A model generated the notes under the pieces. The model did not search any database and was not told the origin of the DNA. It saw only the letters and a list, made by a program, of their open reading frames with translations. A DNA stretch of 64,000 nucleotides, from positions 3,348,001 through 3,412,000 of the forward strand of contig JAWZSP010000007.1 of assembly GCA_034401135.1 (NCBI GenBank), read 5' to 3'. The stretch comes from Volutella citrinella (taxonomy: Eukaryota > Ascomycota > Sordariomycetes > Hypocreales > Nectriaceae). Positions 36,343-48,096 of this stretch are shown piece by piece. Position 1 is the first letter of the stretch. Every line of letters starts with the position of its first letter. The translations under genes and the position numbers were made by a program.

Positions 36343-38185
36343 TTACATGATCTTGTGGAGGAACTGCCTCCAGGCCGGCAGGCTAGCGATGTGGGCTCGG
36401 TAGGCGTTGATCTCGTCCCAGTCATGCTCTCGGCGGTCCGAGTCGACATCAATCTGTGAGACCTTGAGGGGTCCAGTGCGCTTCCAGATGTAGCCGATGG
36501 CATAGAAGAAGAGAACGATCGGGGCAGCCAGGTACGACTTGAAGAAGCCCTCAACGGTGCCCATGCCGGACTGTCCGGGAGGCGCAGCGATGGCAGTGTA
36601 AAACTGTTTCATGGGTCAGCAATGATACACAAGTCAGTCGCGGAACGAGATGATTACCTGAGCCATCAGAACGAGAACGATCAGAACGAGACCGAGCCAG
36701 GAGCCATAAACACCTCCAGCGGCCTTGAAGGGAATCTCATCCAGGGAGTGGCCGTGATACTTCCAGGCAGCGCGGAATCGAATGTGAGCCAGGCAAATAG
36801 AGCCCCAGGTGAACAGGCTGGAAAGACCTGAAAGGGCAAGGAGCCAGTCGAAAACGGTGGGGCCATCAGCACTCAGGTTGACAAAGGCGAGGAAACCGAA
36901 AGCGATGAGGATGCCGACAGAGGCGAGGGGACGACCGGACTTGTCAATGTAGGTGAAGACCTCAGGGGCATATCCGTTCTGGGCCATAGCAGTCAGGGTT
37001 CGGGAGCCACCAAAGACCGACGACACTCCGATGGACAGAACCGAGACGAGAATAATGACGTTCATGAAGTGGTCGAAGCCCTTGAGACCAGCATACTGTC
37101 CGACAAGAACAAAGGGGGAAGCCTTGGCATCGGTGAAAGCCTTGTCGGAAAGCAGACGAGGGTCGTCGCATTTGATGAGAAGGCCGACGAAGAGAAGACC
37201 GAGGATATAGAAGAGGGTGATACGCCAGAAGACCTGCTTGATGGCTCCAGGAAGAGCCTTGCTGGGGTTCTTCGATTCGGCAGCAGCGAGACCGACGAGC
37301 TCAGTACCAGCGAAAGAAAAGGCAGCAGTAACGAAGACGGAGCAGAAGCCCTTGAATCCGTTCTTGAAGGGTCCAGGCTCGGTATGCCACAGCTTGGCGC
37401 CCTGGTATTCTGAGTACTGACCATCCTTGGGGCCACCACCGCAGACGAGGACGATAGAGATGAACATGAAGATGACGGTCGCTGTCAGCTTGAGGGCGGA
37501 CGACCAGAATTCTTCCTCAGCATATCCAAGAGAACCGAAGATGTTGATAAAGATGATGGCAAAAAGGAAGATGGCGATCCACACTCCAGGCGATACGTCC
37601 CTGTTCCAGTACTCGATGGTGACGGCGCAAACTGTCAGTTCAAGAGGAAGCGTAGCACACCACTGTGCAACGTAGTTCCAACCCATGGCGAAACCCCACG
37701 AAGGGTCAATGAAGCGGCTGGAGTAGGTATAGAAACCACCAGAGACAGGATACATGACAGCGAGTTCACCGAGAGCAAAGACTGTGCGGGTCAGTGTCAG
37801 GGCGGTGACGGGGCCAAGCCACACGAAAGAGGGAAGACATACCGACGTTGAACATCATGACACCGATGATCATGAAGTCAATGGTAAGAGAAGCAGGGCC
37901 ACCCTTGTACAGAGCACCACCAGATCCGACGAAGAAGCCGGCACCGATGGATCCACCGATGGCAATCATGTGAAGATGGCGCGTCTTCATGCGGCCGTCG
38001 AGGTTGACGAGTCCGCGACCATAGTTGCGCATCTTGAAGGACTCGAGGTTGAGGCCATTGCGGGTGGCAAAGCTCTCCTCCTCAGGGTGAGAAGACTCCT
38101 GGGCGGTGACGCCCTGGTCATAGTCGGTGACCTGGGCGCCCTTCTCGGCGCCGACGTCGGTCGGGTTCTCTTCTTTGATGCCCAT
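36343..38185 (-). CDS. General amino-acid permease (YAT/Gap1-like), 575 aa, three exons
   Basis: A plasma-membrane proton-coupled amino-acid importer of the fungal YAT family (APC superfamily). Exons on the minus strand are 38185-37843, 37781-36658 and 36603-36343. The introns are 61 nt (GTATGT...CACAG) and 54 nt (GTAATC...ACAG), and phases fit. A hydrophilic N-terminus of about 70 residues is followed by twelve predicted helices. The first helix carries the family signature (HLHMIAIGGSIGAGFFVGSG). Further marks are WNYVAQWCATLPLEL, the SFAGTELVGLAAAESKNP motif and the ending WRQFLHKIM. The start is the first ATG (MGIKEENPTD); the frame extends 11 codons upstream but without ATG. Length is normal. 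The exact amino-acid range cannot be read from sequence. Confidence 0.95.
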
Positions 38186-39835
38186 GATGGGTTCAATGGA
38201 CCAGGTGGGAGAAGTCAAGGGCTGATGGGAGGGTTGATGGTGAGAAAGAAGAAGGAAAGAAGGAGAGACGAAGGGGTGAGGAGGGATGAGAGGGATGGGA
38301 GCGGGTGGAAGTGAGGGCGGGTTGAGTCCTTCTTAAGTATGAGAAGAAGGCAGCGCAAATGGAGGGGAGGAGGGGATTGATGTTAGGATGGGCCGAGGAC
38401 ACAAGGAAGGAGCGCCCGAACCGACGAGGAGGGATACACCATGACGAGGAAGGAAGGCGACAAGACTACGAGGAGAAGGGACCATCCAACACACACTCAT
38501 ACATCCACATCCCCCAGAGCCCTCCAATGGATCGAAGGGGATCGTGGTGGGCATGGCATGGGCTTCTGGTCCGGGCTTGTTTGGGCTGGGTCCGTCCGCA
38601 ACGACCGACGGGTACGACGACAGGGCTAGCAGCCGCACATCAGCACCGGCGGCGTGTGGGGTCTAGTCTGCCGGCTACTTACCCTCGCGCCTCTCATCTG
38701 TCTCCTCTAGTGTCTGGTCTCGTTGCTCCCGTTCGGCTAGAGGGGAGATGGGATTGGACGGGGGATCAAGCATACTCAAAACCGGCGTCGAGGGCCAGCC
38801 AACGATGGCCAGTACCCAGGAGAACCGACAAGGACTGACACGCCATGGGATGGGGACAACATCCAGGGACTCGACTCGTACAGCGGTGGCATCAACCCAA
38901 ATGGGCAAGGGGAGGGGAAAACTGGACCAAGACTCGAGACACTGACCGGGAACATGGCCATTGGCGCCGCCCAGTCAGCTCGCCGAAGTTGCGACAACGC
39001 CAACGCGGGCGATGGCGATGCATGCAGCTCGCCATCATCATCCGTGTCAGACGGCTCTTGAGGGCAACGGCATGGCCGTCTCGTGCCTTATTTCCGTTTT
39101 CAAGACGCAGATGATCCTCCAGGAGCTGCCTCCTGTCACTGTTGCTGCAGATTTGGGCCAGTCGCATGGATCTTGGACCGCGAAGTGATATCGAGCAGAG
39201 GGGAATTGGGATTGGGATTCCAACGGCCAGCACGGCACCGAGGCACTTCCCCACCAGGGCATGCACTGAGAGTTACTCCCTGGTACCTGGCTCACCACCA
39301 ATCGGCCTCGAGGCAAGCAAGCCGATCTTGCTCTCAGAGTTAATTTGGGGTGCTCTGGGAGTGGGGCTCAAGTGAGCACCTTGGTTTGTACTCCGTGCCG
39401 AGCGAACTGGGTTGCACTGTGGACAGGTCTCCCACCTGTCGTGACCCTGCCACGCACGATCTGTATTCACCATCCCAGGCTCCAGGCCCTTGCTGGCGAA
39501 GATTGCTAGAAGGGCAGGTGAGACAAACCGCACGCGTTGAGTGGCCCTGTCGTTTTCTCCTTTCCTCTCCGGCGGCTGGGCGGGGCGGAGCGGGTGGTAA
39601 GCTTGGGGCAAGAATGGCATCGCATCGCATGGCACCACCTCTGACTGAAGGACCTGATCCACCGTCCGGCTTCCAGTCGCCTCGGAAAATGGCCGGCCGT
39701 GCTCTTGGTTCGAACGGGAGAACGAGGTAGCAGCTTGCGCATTGTCCCTTGGGCACAAGCGACATGACATGGGCTGTGCTTTGCCGTGAGGCCCTCTTGC
39801 GGCCAGCATGCAACACTGCCTCTAAGCTGTGCAAC
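38186..39835. other. Permease promoter and intergenic sequence
   Basis: Upstream of the permease start the plus strand is purine-rich (GA-rich, pyrimidine-rich on the transcribed strand) for about 250 bases, typical of a fungal promoter/leader. No further gene is supported. Confidence 0.45.
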
Positions 39836-40047
39836 ATGAATGGGTAAGTATCGAGGCACCATCAACATGCGACCGATGGCATTTGTGGGGATCCCTACTG
39901 GCCACCAAGTTGGTGCTAACCTTTTACAGGCCACCCGTGAATGCCCCTCCAGAAAAAGAGTCCAAATGGGCGCTGAAGGAAGCAGCCTCGGACATGCCTA
40001 TCGCCAACCCCACCTACCTGCCATTCATGAAGGGATCGCAGCCATGA
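39836..40047 (+). CDS. Possible spliced microprotein, 41 aa, two exons
   Basis: Exon 1 (39836-39843) encodes Met-Asn and two bases of Gly. An 86-nt intron (39844-39929) has textbook signals: GTAAGT donor, GTGCTAAC branch site and CTTTTACAG acceptor. Exon 2 (39930-40047) continues in frame to TGA. The product is short, Pro- and Lys-rich (GPPVNAPPEKESKWALKEAA, ending LPFMKGSQP), with no signal peptide. The quality of the intron is the main evidence. It may instead belong to a longer transcript, coding or not. Confidence 0.4.
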
Positions 40048-43000
40048 ACAACCTTGTGTCCCGCGGATGCTGCGCAATGCCCAAGTTGAGTTCCACGAGT
40101 ACCGATAGCGATGCTCCGCCTGATTGGCCTAGCGGATGATATTCTGTTTGCCATTCAGCTGCCTGGCCCCGCTGATCCTTCGAGCCCATGGATCCATCAA
40201 CGTGAGACGCGATCGATTCTTCCAAAATGCTTCAAGCGACCTTCTCTGCAGCTCAAGACCCCCGCGTCCTCAGCCTCCTCACTGCAGACACACAGACACC
40301 CCGTTTATTAATGAGACTGTATCACTTGCCAAAACGGGTGAGAGCGGCGAATGTCTTCATGGTATTGAGCTGCCAGACTGCCTCGTTGTTTGATGAGGGA
40401 CCAGTCACAACTCACCCATCAAAGCGCTGGCCTTGGCGTCGTACGAAATCCTGCCGTAACGAATGACGGCACACTAAACTACAGGCCACATTCGATATTT
40501 GAAAGCCATGCGGGTTTCACTGCGGTATGTCGCAAGGCCAATCCATTGCGTCGAAGGGTGGCGGGGAGGGGCAATCACAAGCACATCGACGGCTTTCCAG
40601 CATCACCTTGCACGAATACGTGGTGGAACGGCGCTAGAAGCGCAACCTTTTTCCAGAATTTTTGATGGGCCTGGCTTGCCACCCCTGTAAATGGTGGTGG
40701 TATTTGCCCGGGCTGTGGGAGGTCAGCCAGCCATGCCAGGATGTCGGTGCGTCGGATCTATAGCCTGGTTTTTCTCCTCCGAGCTTCCAGCACCATCCCC
40801 CCTTGGGCAACTAGCTTCAGATGTGGTGCGACGTCACTACTCACTACGGTACCATGCAATCTCTCACCCGTCGCCCCGGCTAGCCAGCTAGAGAGCAGAG
40901 CAACCGAATTACGATGTCAAGCTTGACTCCGACGGTGCGGCCCACGCGGCCAAGCAGTCCCCCCCCCTGCGCCCCTGGCATGGTATGCACCTAGTATGAC
41001 GAAGCCACGCGGGTCGGCACTCGGCTTGCAGTGGTTCCTTGTCGAGAGCAGGGAGCAGTGCCGTGATGATGTTTCTTGACATCGCCGGCAGACAGACGTC
41101 GTTGATGATGTTGAATCTAAGTTACGGGTCGCCGTACGTAACAGCAACGCCTTGAACGCAGTTACCCCATGGGCAGCGACCGATCCTCTGGGGAAAGACC
41201 CATCTATGACAACTGGAAATGCTGTGTGCCAGATGCGCTGGATTCGCGGCGGTTTTCCCCAGGCGTTTGTACGTAATGGAATATATTCTCAGGTGAGTTG
41301 AAGGTTGGTCGGAGCGCGCTGGCATCAGCAAATGTCTGTCCACACCAGGGATCGCATGGTTTAGGCAGTTCCAAGCCGGACCTGGCCGGTCGACTCCACA
41401 CGGTCAGGGCCCACCGCTAATCCTGGCCAGGTATTCTCTACAGTGTAGGATCTCAAAGGTTGGATGGAGACGATGACTTGTGGTGCTGTGCAATGGCCGT
41501 GCAAGCGGTGGTCGAGGAGGAGAAGGAGTACGGGATGTGCATGCTTTGCTTGACCTTTGAGGGTGCCCTGTCGAGGCTGATGGGATAGAGGCGCATCGGG
41601 AGGTGGGTGCTGCGCCGCACGACGGAGGCTGTTCGGACTTTTTGCCCATGCACCCCAAAAGCGACTCCTAGTGCTCCGCTACCGCCGGCCGGAGGAGGCG
41701 CGTCGATCACGAAGCGACACAACGACGGCCTAAAGCCGCAGGGTCCTGCGGCCGCCTTCCTATTCTCTCTCTCCACCTTCTGGAACTGCCTTTGGCAAAG
41801 GCACCTGTCTGGGGCTCATTACACCCTCACGGGCCACCTGCAGTAGCTCACCACTGGTGGTTGGCGGAGGCATTGCTGGCGTCAATACCAAGAAAGCCAC
41901 CCGAAGGGGTCTGAGCTGTGCTCAAGCGATGCTACCCGTTGGTAAGAGTTTCATGCGTGCGTGCAATGGGAAGGTGGAAGTGATCATAAGACGGCTAGTG
42001 ACGGTAGGTCGACGCTCTGACGCATGGTAGTTCTCAGCACTGACGCCTACGGGGAGGAAGTCTTTGGTCTTGCGACGTTGATCGCTCGACGCCACTGTGA
42101 ACCTATTTTGCTCATGTCTTTGGGCAGCCCAATCCTCTACTGTTTCTGGGTAACAGCATGACTCGTCTGATCCCTGTCGGGAAACCCTTGGATACTGAGG
42201 GGCTGCGAAGGGACCCTCCTAGGCGGTTAGGTCCATTGACACCATCCAGCCAACGGGAATCAGATTACCTGGCCGACCATACCTCGTTTCACTGTGGATT
42301 CCCTGCCGGGCTTTTTAGCCGCTTGGGTGTGAAAGTTGGGAGCCATGTGCTTCAGGGCTTGTCCATCTCGACCCATGCAAGGACAGGCCCGACCCGCGAA
42401 CAACAGTTCGCCCACTGTCAATTCTCTGTGTCAACGGGCCCCCTTCTCTGCTATCGACAAACGAGGGCTTCTGCACTGGGGACGAGGCACCGCAGACAAT
42501 TGAAAATCGACAGTGTGTCCCACGGAGCCCACGTGGGCACTAGGATTGTATCGATTGAAGCTTGTTGCGCCCGTTGTGGTCGATTCTCGGACGACTTCGC
42601 ATTTCCTACCGCATGAACAAACTTCGCACCCCCGTGTGCGATTGATGCAGCGCACATCCGGTTCCGGCCTGTAGAGGCCGCGCCTTGTTGGCTCTGCACT
42701 CAACTCCGTCGGCAAGTTTGAGAACGGTGGACTTTGGCTGCAGTTGGCTCATGTCTGTGGTTCAATAACGTGAGTGTGAGCAAGCCAAGTGGGCGCATCA
42801 CGAAAACTGCGGTTTCAGTTTGAAGATGATGCGGCACCTCTGCGCTGACAGTCTTGGGGGCGAAAACCGACAGTAGTACATGCGCATGGGACTGGATATA
42901 CGGCCGTGATTAGTACTGTGAAGAGTATCTTCTTGTGCGATGCGAGATCTGGTGGCCCTGGCTGACTCTGACGGCATCCCATGCTCTAGAAACGGACCTT

Positions 43001-43983
43001 CTTCGGTGCCATATTGCGCAGTCCTGCAACGTCAACCATGCATGGCGCATTGTCCCAGCGATGCATCAATCTCATCTGGAAACAGGCCCCTCGCCATGAC
43101 TGGGTTGCCCTGAGCTGAAGAGACAACACTGCCCGTACTGATTCTTGTCATGTCGATTCTCGTCGTAATACAGGTGATGTCGGGGCGGGGTGCCAAATCC
43201 GCACGCGGGCAAAAGTGCGGCGAGGACGCCCGGCAACCCACGCGGGATTGCACCAGCCCACGGGCGGCCGTGTCGAGATCTCTTGGTGAACGAATCTGAC
43301 GGGCAGTGGATATCGTGTGTAAAAAGGCTAACAAATAACTCTGTTATCCGGGCCAGAGACGCACAAGACACCTGCTCGGTCCACATCCTCCACTTATTAA
43401 CCACGGAAGCGCGTGATGCTTGCGACCAGGGGCCACAGAAATCCGCCGTTGAGCCTCAGTTGCCCGAATGGATCCGGTTCGTGCTTGGATCTTCCCATTA
43501 CAGAGGGTCTCGACTGGGTCCGGTAATGTGCGACCCTTGGGAATCCGTGAGTTCGTTGCCTTGACCTGGTTCTGTCCCGCCGCCGTGGCCAAGTCCAGGT
43601 TTCTGGAACAGCTGCATATTGGGAAATCTGTGGGTTGAATACAGCGTTGCAATGCTGTGGAGGATATGTGAGGCCTGCTTCAACTGCCCCAGCAGGCCCT
43701 CACTCTACGCTGCTGCATGCCACGGCTTTTCTCAGCAAGATGCTCACGGCAAACAATGATGTTATGTCAAGCACAGATCCTCCATACTCTCTCTCTTGGC
43801 ATCTCCAGTCTACTTACAGTGGTACTCTTTGCTGCGTCTGCGTGCTTTCGATACATTCACTAATCTTGTCACAGCGGCAGCTCCTGTTTTTGAACAATTG
43901 AACATTATATCATATGCATAAAATACCGGGCACACTGCCGTCTAAGTCTAATCTAATCATGAAAACAAAGTCCAGTCCTTGGT
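40048..43983. other. Intergenic region, nothing supported
   Basis: No conserved frame, signal peptide or splice pattern in about 3.9 kb. The final 250 bases before 43984 are AT-richer and probably the 3' untranslated region of the mucin-like gene. Confidence 0.45.
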
Positions 43984-46900
43984 CTAGGACTTGAACTGGC
44001 AGCTCAGGTCGGGTCCTCCGGCCGACTTGATGGCGCGCTCGACGCAACCGGCCTTGTGAGTGATGGGCAGGTTGAAGAAAGCGTACCAGCCCCCGTCCTC
44101 CTTCGTCCACTCCCAGCCGGTGAGGGCGCCGCATCCGCCCTCCTCGTGCTTGAGGCGCGAGCCCGGGTCCTCGTCCTCCCAGTTCTTGATGTTCTTGATG
44201 CGGAAGTTGTTGAGCAGCAGCGAGGCGCGCCACTCGCAGTCGGCCGTGGGCGTGGGCTTGGACACGACGACGGGGTCGCCGACGCCGAGCGTGCGCGTGA
44301 CGGTGACGGGGCCCGGGTAGACGTTGAGGTCGATGCGCCGGTCCGTGTAGGAGAGGACGGTGCCGCCGTCGTTGGTGGTGACGAAGGGCTCGGGCGTGTG
44401 CACCGGTGTCGGCGGCTTCGTGACGGGGCCCGGGTAGGTCGTGTACTCGTCGCACTGGCCGTCGCTCTGGAGGGGCATGGACGTCACGAAGCGCTCGCCG
44501 TCCTTGGTGGTCGAGCACTGGCAGTAGGGGGTCGCGACCCGGGGGCCGCCATAGTTGTTGCACGGGTACGGGCCCGTGAAGGCGGCCTTGGAGGTGGTCT
44601 TGGGCTTGGGGGGTCCGCGGTACTGGCAGCCCTCGCACTTGTCGTTGCAGCCCTCGGTGTTGATCTTGATGACGTTGGCGAAGCAGTTGGCGTCCTTGCC
44701 GATGTCGCAGTCCTGGGGCTCGCAGGAGCACTGGTCCTGGCTACGGCTTCCGGGGCTGTGGGCGGGGTCAGCGACTATTCTCTTGGAAGTGGGAGAAGGG
44801 GGAGAGGGGAGGGTTGCAACTTACTACATGGAGCACTTCCAGAGCTTGCCGGTCTCGGTCGGCGTAGCAGTGGTGGTGACGCGGTCAGAAGTGGTGTCCC
44901 CGCTGGTTCGGGTCGAGGTGACAAAGGTGCTCAGGATGGTCGAGGTGGCGATGACGGTGCTGGAGTCAGTGCCGCTGGTCTCCTCTTTGGTGGAGGTCTT
45001 CTCCTTGGTGGTCTTGTCCTCGGTGGTGGTCTCAGCCTTGGTGGTCTCCGTGGTGGCCTCGGTCGACGTCTCAGACTGCGTCGTCGACGTCTTTGTCAGG
45101 TCAGGACGCATGCAGCCGGGTCCAGCCTGGCGAGCCTCCTTGGCGGGCCAGTTCCAGGTGATGTCGACGGCGTAGGTGCCGGCCTCTGCCTTTGCGACCC
45201 TCTCCTTCCACAGCTTGACCTGGGCGGCCTTCTCGTCGTCCTTCTCCCAGTCCTGGGGCAGGTTCTTGAGGTATCCGTCGATGATGGGCATGATCTTGTC
45301 CTTTGCGTACTGGGCCCACCGGTTGATGGACTGCTGCTCGTTGCCAGCGAAGCGGGAGTCCATGTACGACTTGAACTTGTCGGCAAACTTCCACTTGTCC
45401 GTGCCCTCGAGGCCCTTGCACTGGATCTCGTCGTCGAGTTTTTTGCTGCTTGTGTTAGCGCCTGTCGATGGTTCTTTTCTCTGGGGACTGGCTTACAATG
45501 CATTGTAGACACGGGTGTTTTGGCGGTTCATGATGGTCTTGATGGACTCGTCGTTGAAGAGGCCCATGCCGACGTAGATCTTCTCCATGAATGGCAGCAA
45601 GAGGTTCAGCGAGTTGGAGATGGTCTCCCAGGTGCTGTAGTTGGGCGGGAATGCCACCTTGGTATTGACCAGGTCCTCGACCTTGTTCTTTCCATATGTC
45701 AATGTGACCATGGCCTTGGCTCCACCGTTGAGCTGCTGCTGCATGCCAATGAGATCCTCGAGATAGTCCGTCTTGGAGGGGTACGTGTCGTAGACGGCCT
45801 GCAGCCTGTTCTTCTTCTTCTCGTCGTCCCACATGTAGTAGTCGAGGTTGTCACAAGTGATGAGCGACGGGCTCGAGGGCCCGCCTTCAGCACGGATGTC
45901 GTACTTTGCGTCCTGGGACAGGATGACCTCGAAGAAGTCCTTGAGGAAGCTCTTCTCGTACACGTGGTCGGAGCTGGGTGCGTTCCTCTGGTTCGGCTTC
46001 GTCTCCCACTCCGTGTACAGGGTGCGGTAGTCCTTGGCCGACTTGATCTGGCGGAAGCTCGTGTCGCAGTCCTTGAGCACCCACCAGCGCGAGATCTTGT
46101 CCTCGCCCTCGAGCAGCGTGCCCTTCTCGTCGCGTGTGAAGAGCTGCGGGCCTGGCGGGTACGTGGGGAAGGTGGCCTTCTTGGCCTTGTCGATCTCGCA
46201 GGGGCCCAGCATCTCGGGCTTCTTGGGCTTGGCTCGCTCGTAGAGGGAGTGGAGGTCCCTGGCCACGACGTCAGTGTCGTCGTCGTCGTTGGGGTCGCCC
46301 TCCTCTTCGTTGAAGTCGGGGTCCCGGATGCTCGGCCATCCAGTGCACCTGGCGCAGCTGCTGCCTCCGGTGGGATCCAGCGTGCAGGCCTCGGTGGTGG
46401 TGGTGGTAGTCTCCGTCTCTGTAGTGGTGGTGGTGGGTTCCGTAGTGGTGGAGGGCTTCTCGGTGGTGGACTTGGGCTTCTCAGTCGTCTTGTCCTCCTT
46501 CTTGGTGGTCTTGTCCTTGTCATCTTCGTCATCTTCCTTGTTCTTGTTCTCCAGGGGCTTGTTCAGGCCCTCGAGCAGAGGAACAGTCTTGAGGATGTCG
46601 TCAAGCTTGAAGTTGTTGGTGACGCTCTTGGTGACCTGGTCGGTAAGCTTGGTCAAGTTCTCGAACGCGCAGGACACGGCGTTGAACAGGGTGGTGATGA
46701 GGTTGGTGCTGGCAGAGCAGGGCTTGGGGTTGGGATCGGGCTTGAGCTGGCCCAGGACGCCTCCAATGATGGGGATGATGGCGACGATGATGTCGTTGGA
46801 GTCGTCTCCCTTCTCCTTGGAGGGGTTGTCAATGTACTCCTGGACCTTGTCGATGGCCTCCTTGATCTTGTTCTTGACCAAGATGCCACTCTCGGTGGCC

Positions 46901-48096
46901 TCGGGGTCCTTGGTATCGATGGTCTTGGTGGCGGTGACGGGGATGGGCGAAGTCACGGAGCCGCCAGAGATGAAGGTGGATCCATCCTTGGTGACGATGA
47001 TGGGGATCAGGATGGCGGGGCCCTGGGTGGTGACTGGGTCCGGCTTGTCGGTGGTGGTCTTGGGGTCGCCTTCAGGCTGCTTGGTGGTGGTGGCCTTGTC
47101 CTCCCTGGTTGTGGTCTTGTCTTCCTTGGCCGTGGTTGTCTTGTTCTCGTCTTGGGCAGTGGTTGTCTTGTCCTCGTTGGCAGTGGTAGTCTTGTCCCCG
47201 ACTTGAGCAGTCGTGGTTGACTCTCCACCGGCGGCAGCGGTAGAGGTAGACTCTTCACCAGCAGCAGTGGTAGACTCCTTGTCGGTAGCAGCAGTGGTCT
47301 CGCCCTTGGTGCTGGTAGTCTCCTGGCCGGAAGCATCACCGGTGGTGGTAGATCCGCCAGGGGGAGGGGGGACACCGGTGGCGGTGGTGGTCTCTTCAGC
47401 ACCAGTGGTAGTGGACTCTTCCTTGACTCCGGTGGCAGTGGTGGTCTCGTCCTTGACAACAGCAGTGGTGGAGTCCTTGTCAGTGGCGGCAGTGGTAGAC
47501 TCCTTGGCAGTGGTATCGACGGCTCCGGTAGTGCCAGTGGTCTCAGCAGCACCGGTGCCAGCGGCAGTACCAGTACCGGTAGCAGTACCAGTGGCAGCAT
47601 CAGTATCAGTACCGGTAGCAGTATCAGTGCCAGTAGCAGAACCAGTGTCAGTGCCAGTAGCGGTTTCGGTGCCGGTGGCAGTCTCTGTACCAGTGGCAGT
47701 GCCAGTCTCAGAACCCGTGGCAGTGCCAGTCGCAGTACCAGTTGCGGTTTCAGTGCCGGTACCAGTAGCATCGGTCCCGGTCGTGGTATCAGTGGCATCG
47801 GTAGCCTCAGTCGTGGCAGTGCCCGTGGTTGTGTCGGTAACGACAGTGGTGGTCGATCCCAGATCAGGGACACCAGGCTCTTGTCGCTCCTTTAGCGGGA
47901 CGAGGACAGGAACGGAGTCTCTGGCAATGATATGATCCTGTAGAAACTGATGAGTACTTTTGCATGTCCAATACTGCCTGAATTAAGTGCGGATGCTTAC
48001 ATGGTCAACGTCGACGACGGCTCGGGCGCCGGCCTGTAGCGGTAAGGAGAGTGCCGCCAGGGAGGCGTATAGTAGGGAGGACTGTAGCAGCCGCAT
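43984..48096 (-). CDS. Secreted Thr-rich mucin-like protein with conserved Cys-rich C-terminus, 1309 aa, four exons
   Basis: Exons on the minus strand are 48096-48001, 47937-45497, 45445-44825 and 44755-43984. The introns are 63, 51 and 69 nt with GTAAGC/GTAAGT donors, and intron 2 has GCTAAC. The joined frame is exactly 1310 codons. A signal peptide (LLYASLAALSLPLQAGARA) is followed by a Thr-Gly dipeptide repeat region (about residues 60-165, TGTATGTDTG type). Then come Thr/Lys/Asp repeats to about 330, a helical block, a second Thr run near 535, and an acidic DDDD segment. A Trp- and Tyr-rich domain of unknown family follows (about 610-950; RWWVLKDCDTSFRQIKSAKDY), then a third Thr-rich stretch and a Cys-rich end (CGALTGWEW, CVERAIKSAGGPDLSCQF). 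No catalytic motif or GPI signal is visible. It is likely heavily O-glycosylated and cell-wall-associated or secreted. Confidence 0.85.
47540..47790 (-). repeat. Coding minisatellite encoding Thr-Gly-Thr-Xaa repeats
   Basis: Within exon 2 of the mucin-like gene, six- and twelve-base units of the ACT-GGC/ACC-GGT type are repeated with synonymous variation, giving alternating Thr-Gly with Ala, Asp, Glu or Ser. Copy number is likely to vary between strains. Confidence 0.85.

Noticed and set aside
45699..46532. Arg/Thr/Ser-rich 277-codon frame on the minus strand
   Set aside because: Alternative frame of the mucin-like exon 2; composition results from frame shift of acidic and Thr codons.
44056..47220. 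A 1054-codon open frame on the plus strand
   Set aside because: It lies exactly opposite the mucin-like gene and is Val/Leu/Gly-rich, as the complement of Thr/Lys/Asp codons would be. The minus strand has a signal peptide, proper introns and a clean 1310-codon frame.
47213..47935. Pro-Val-Ala-Val repeat protein on the plus strand
   Set aside because: This is the antisense reading of the Thr-Gly repeat region of the mucin-like gene.
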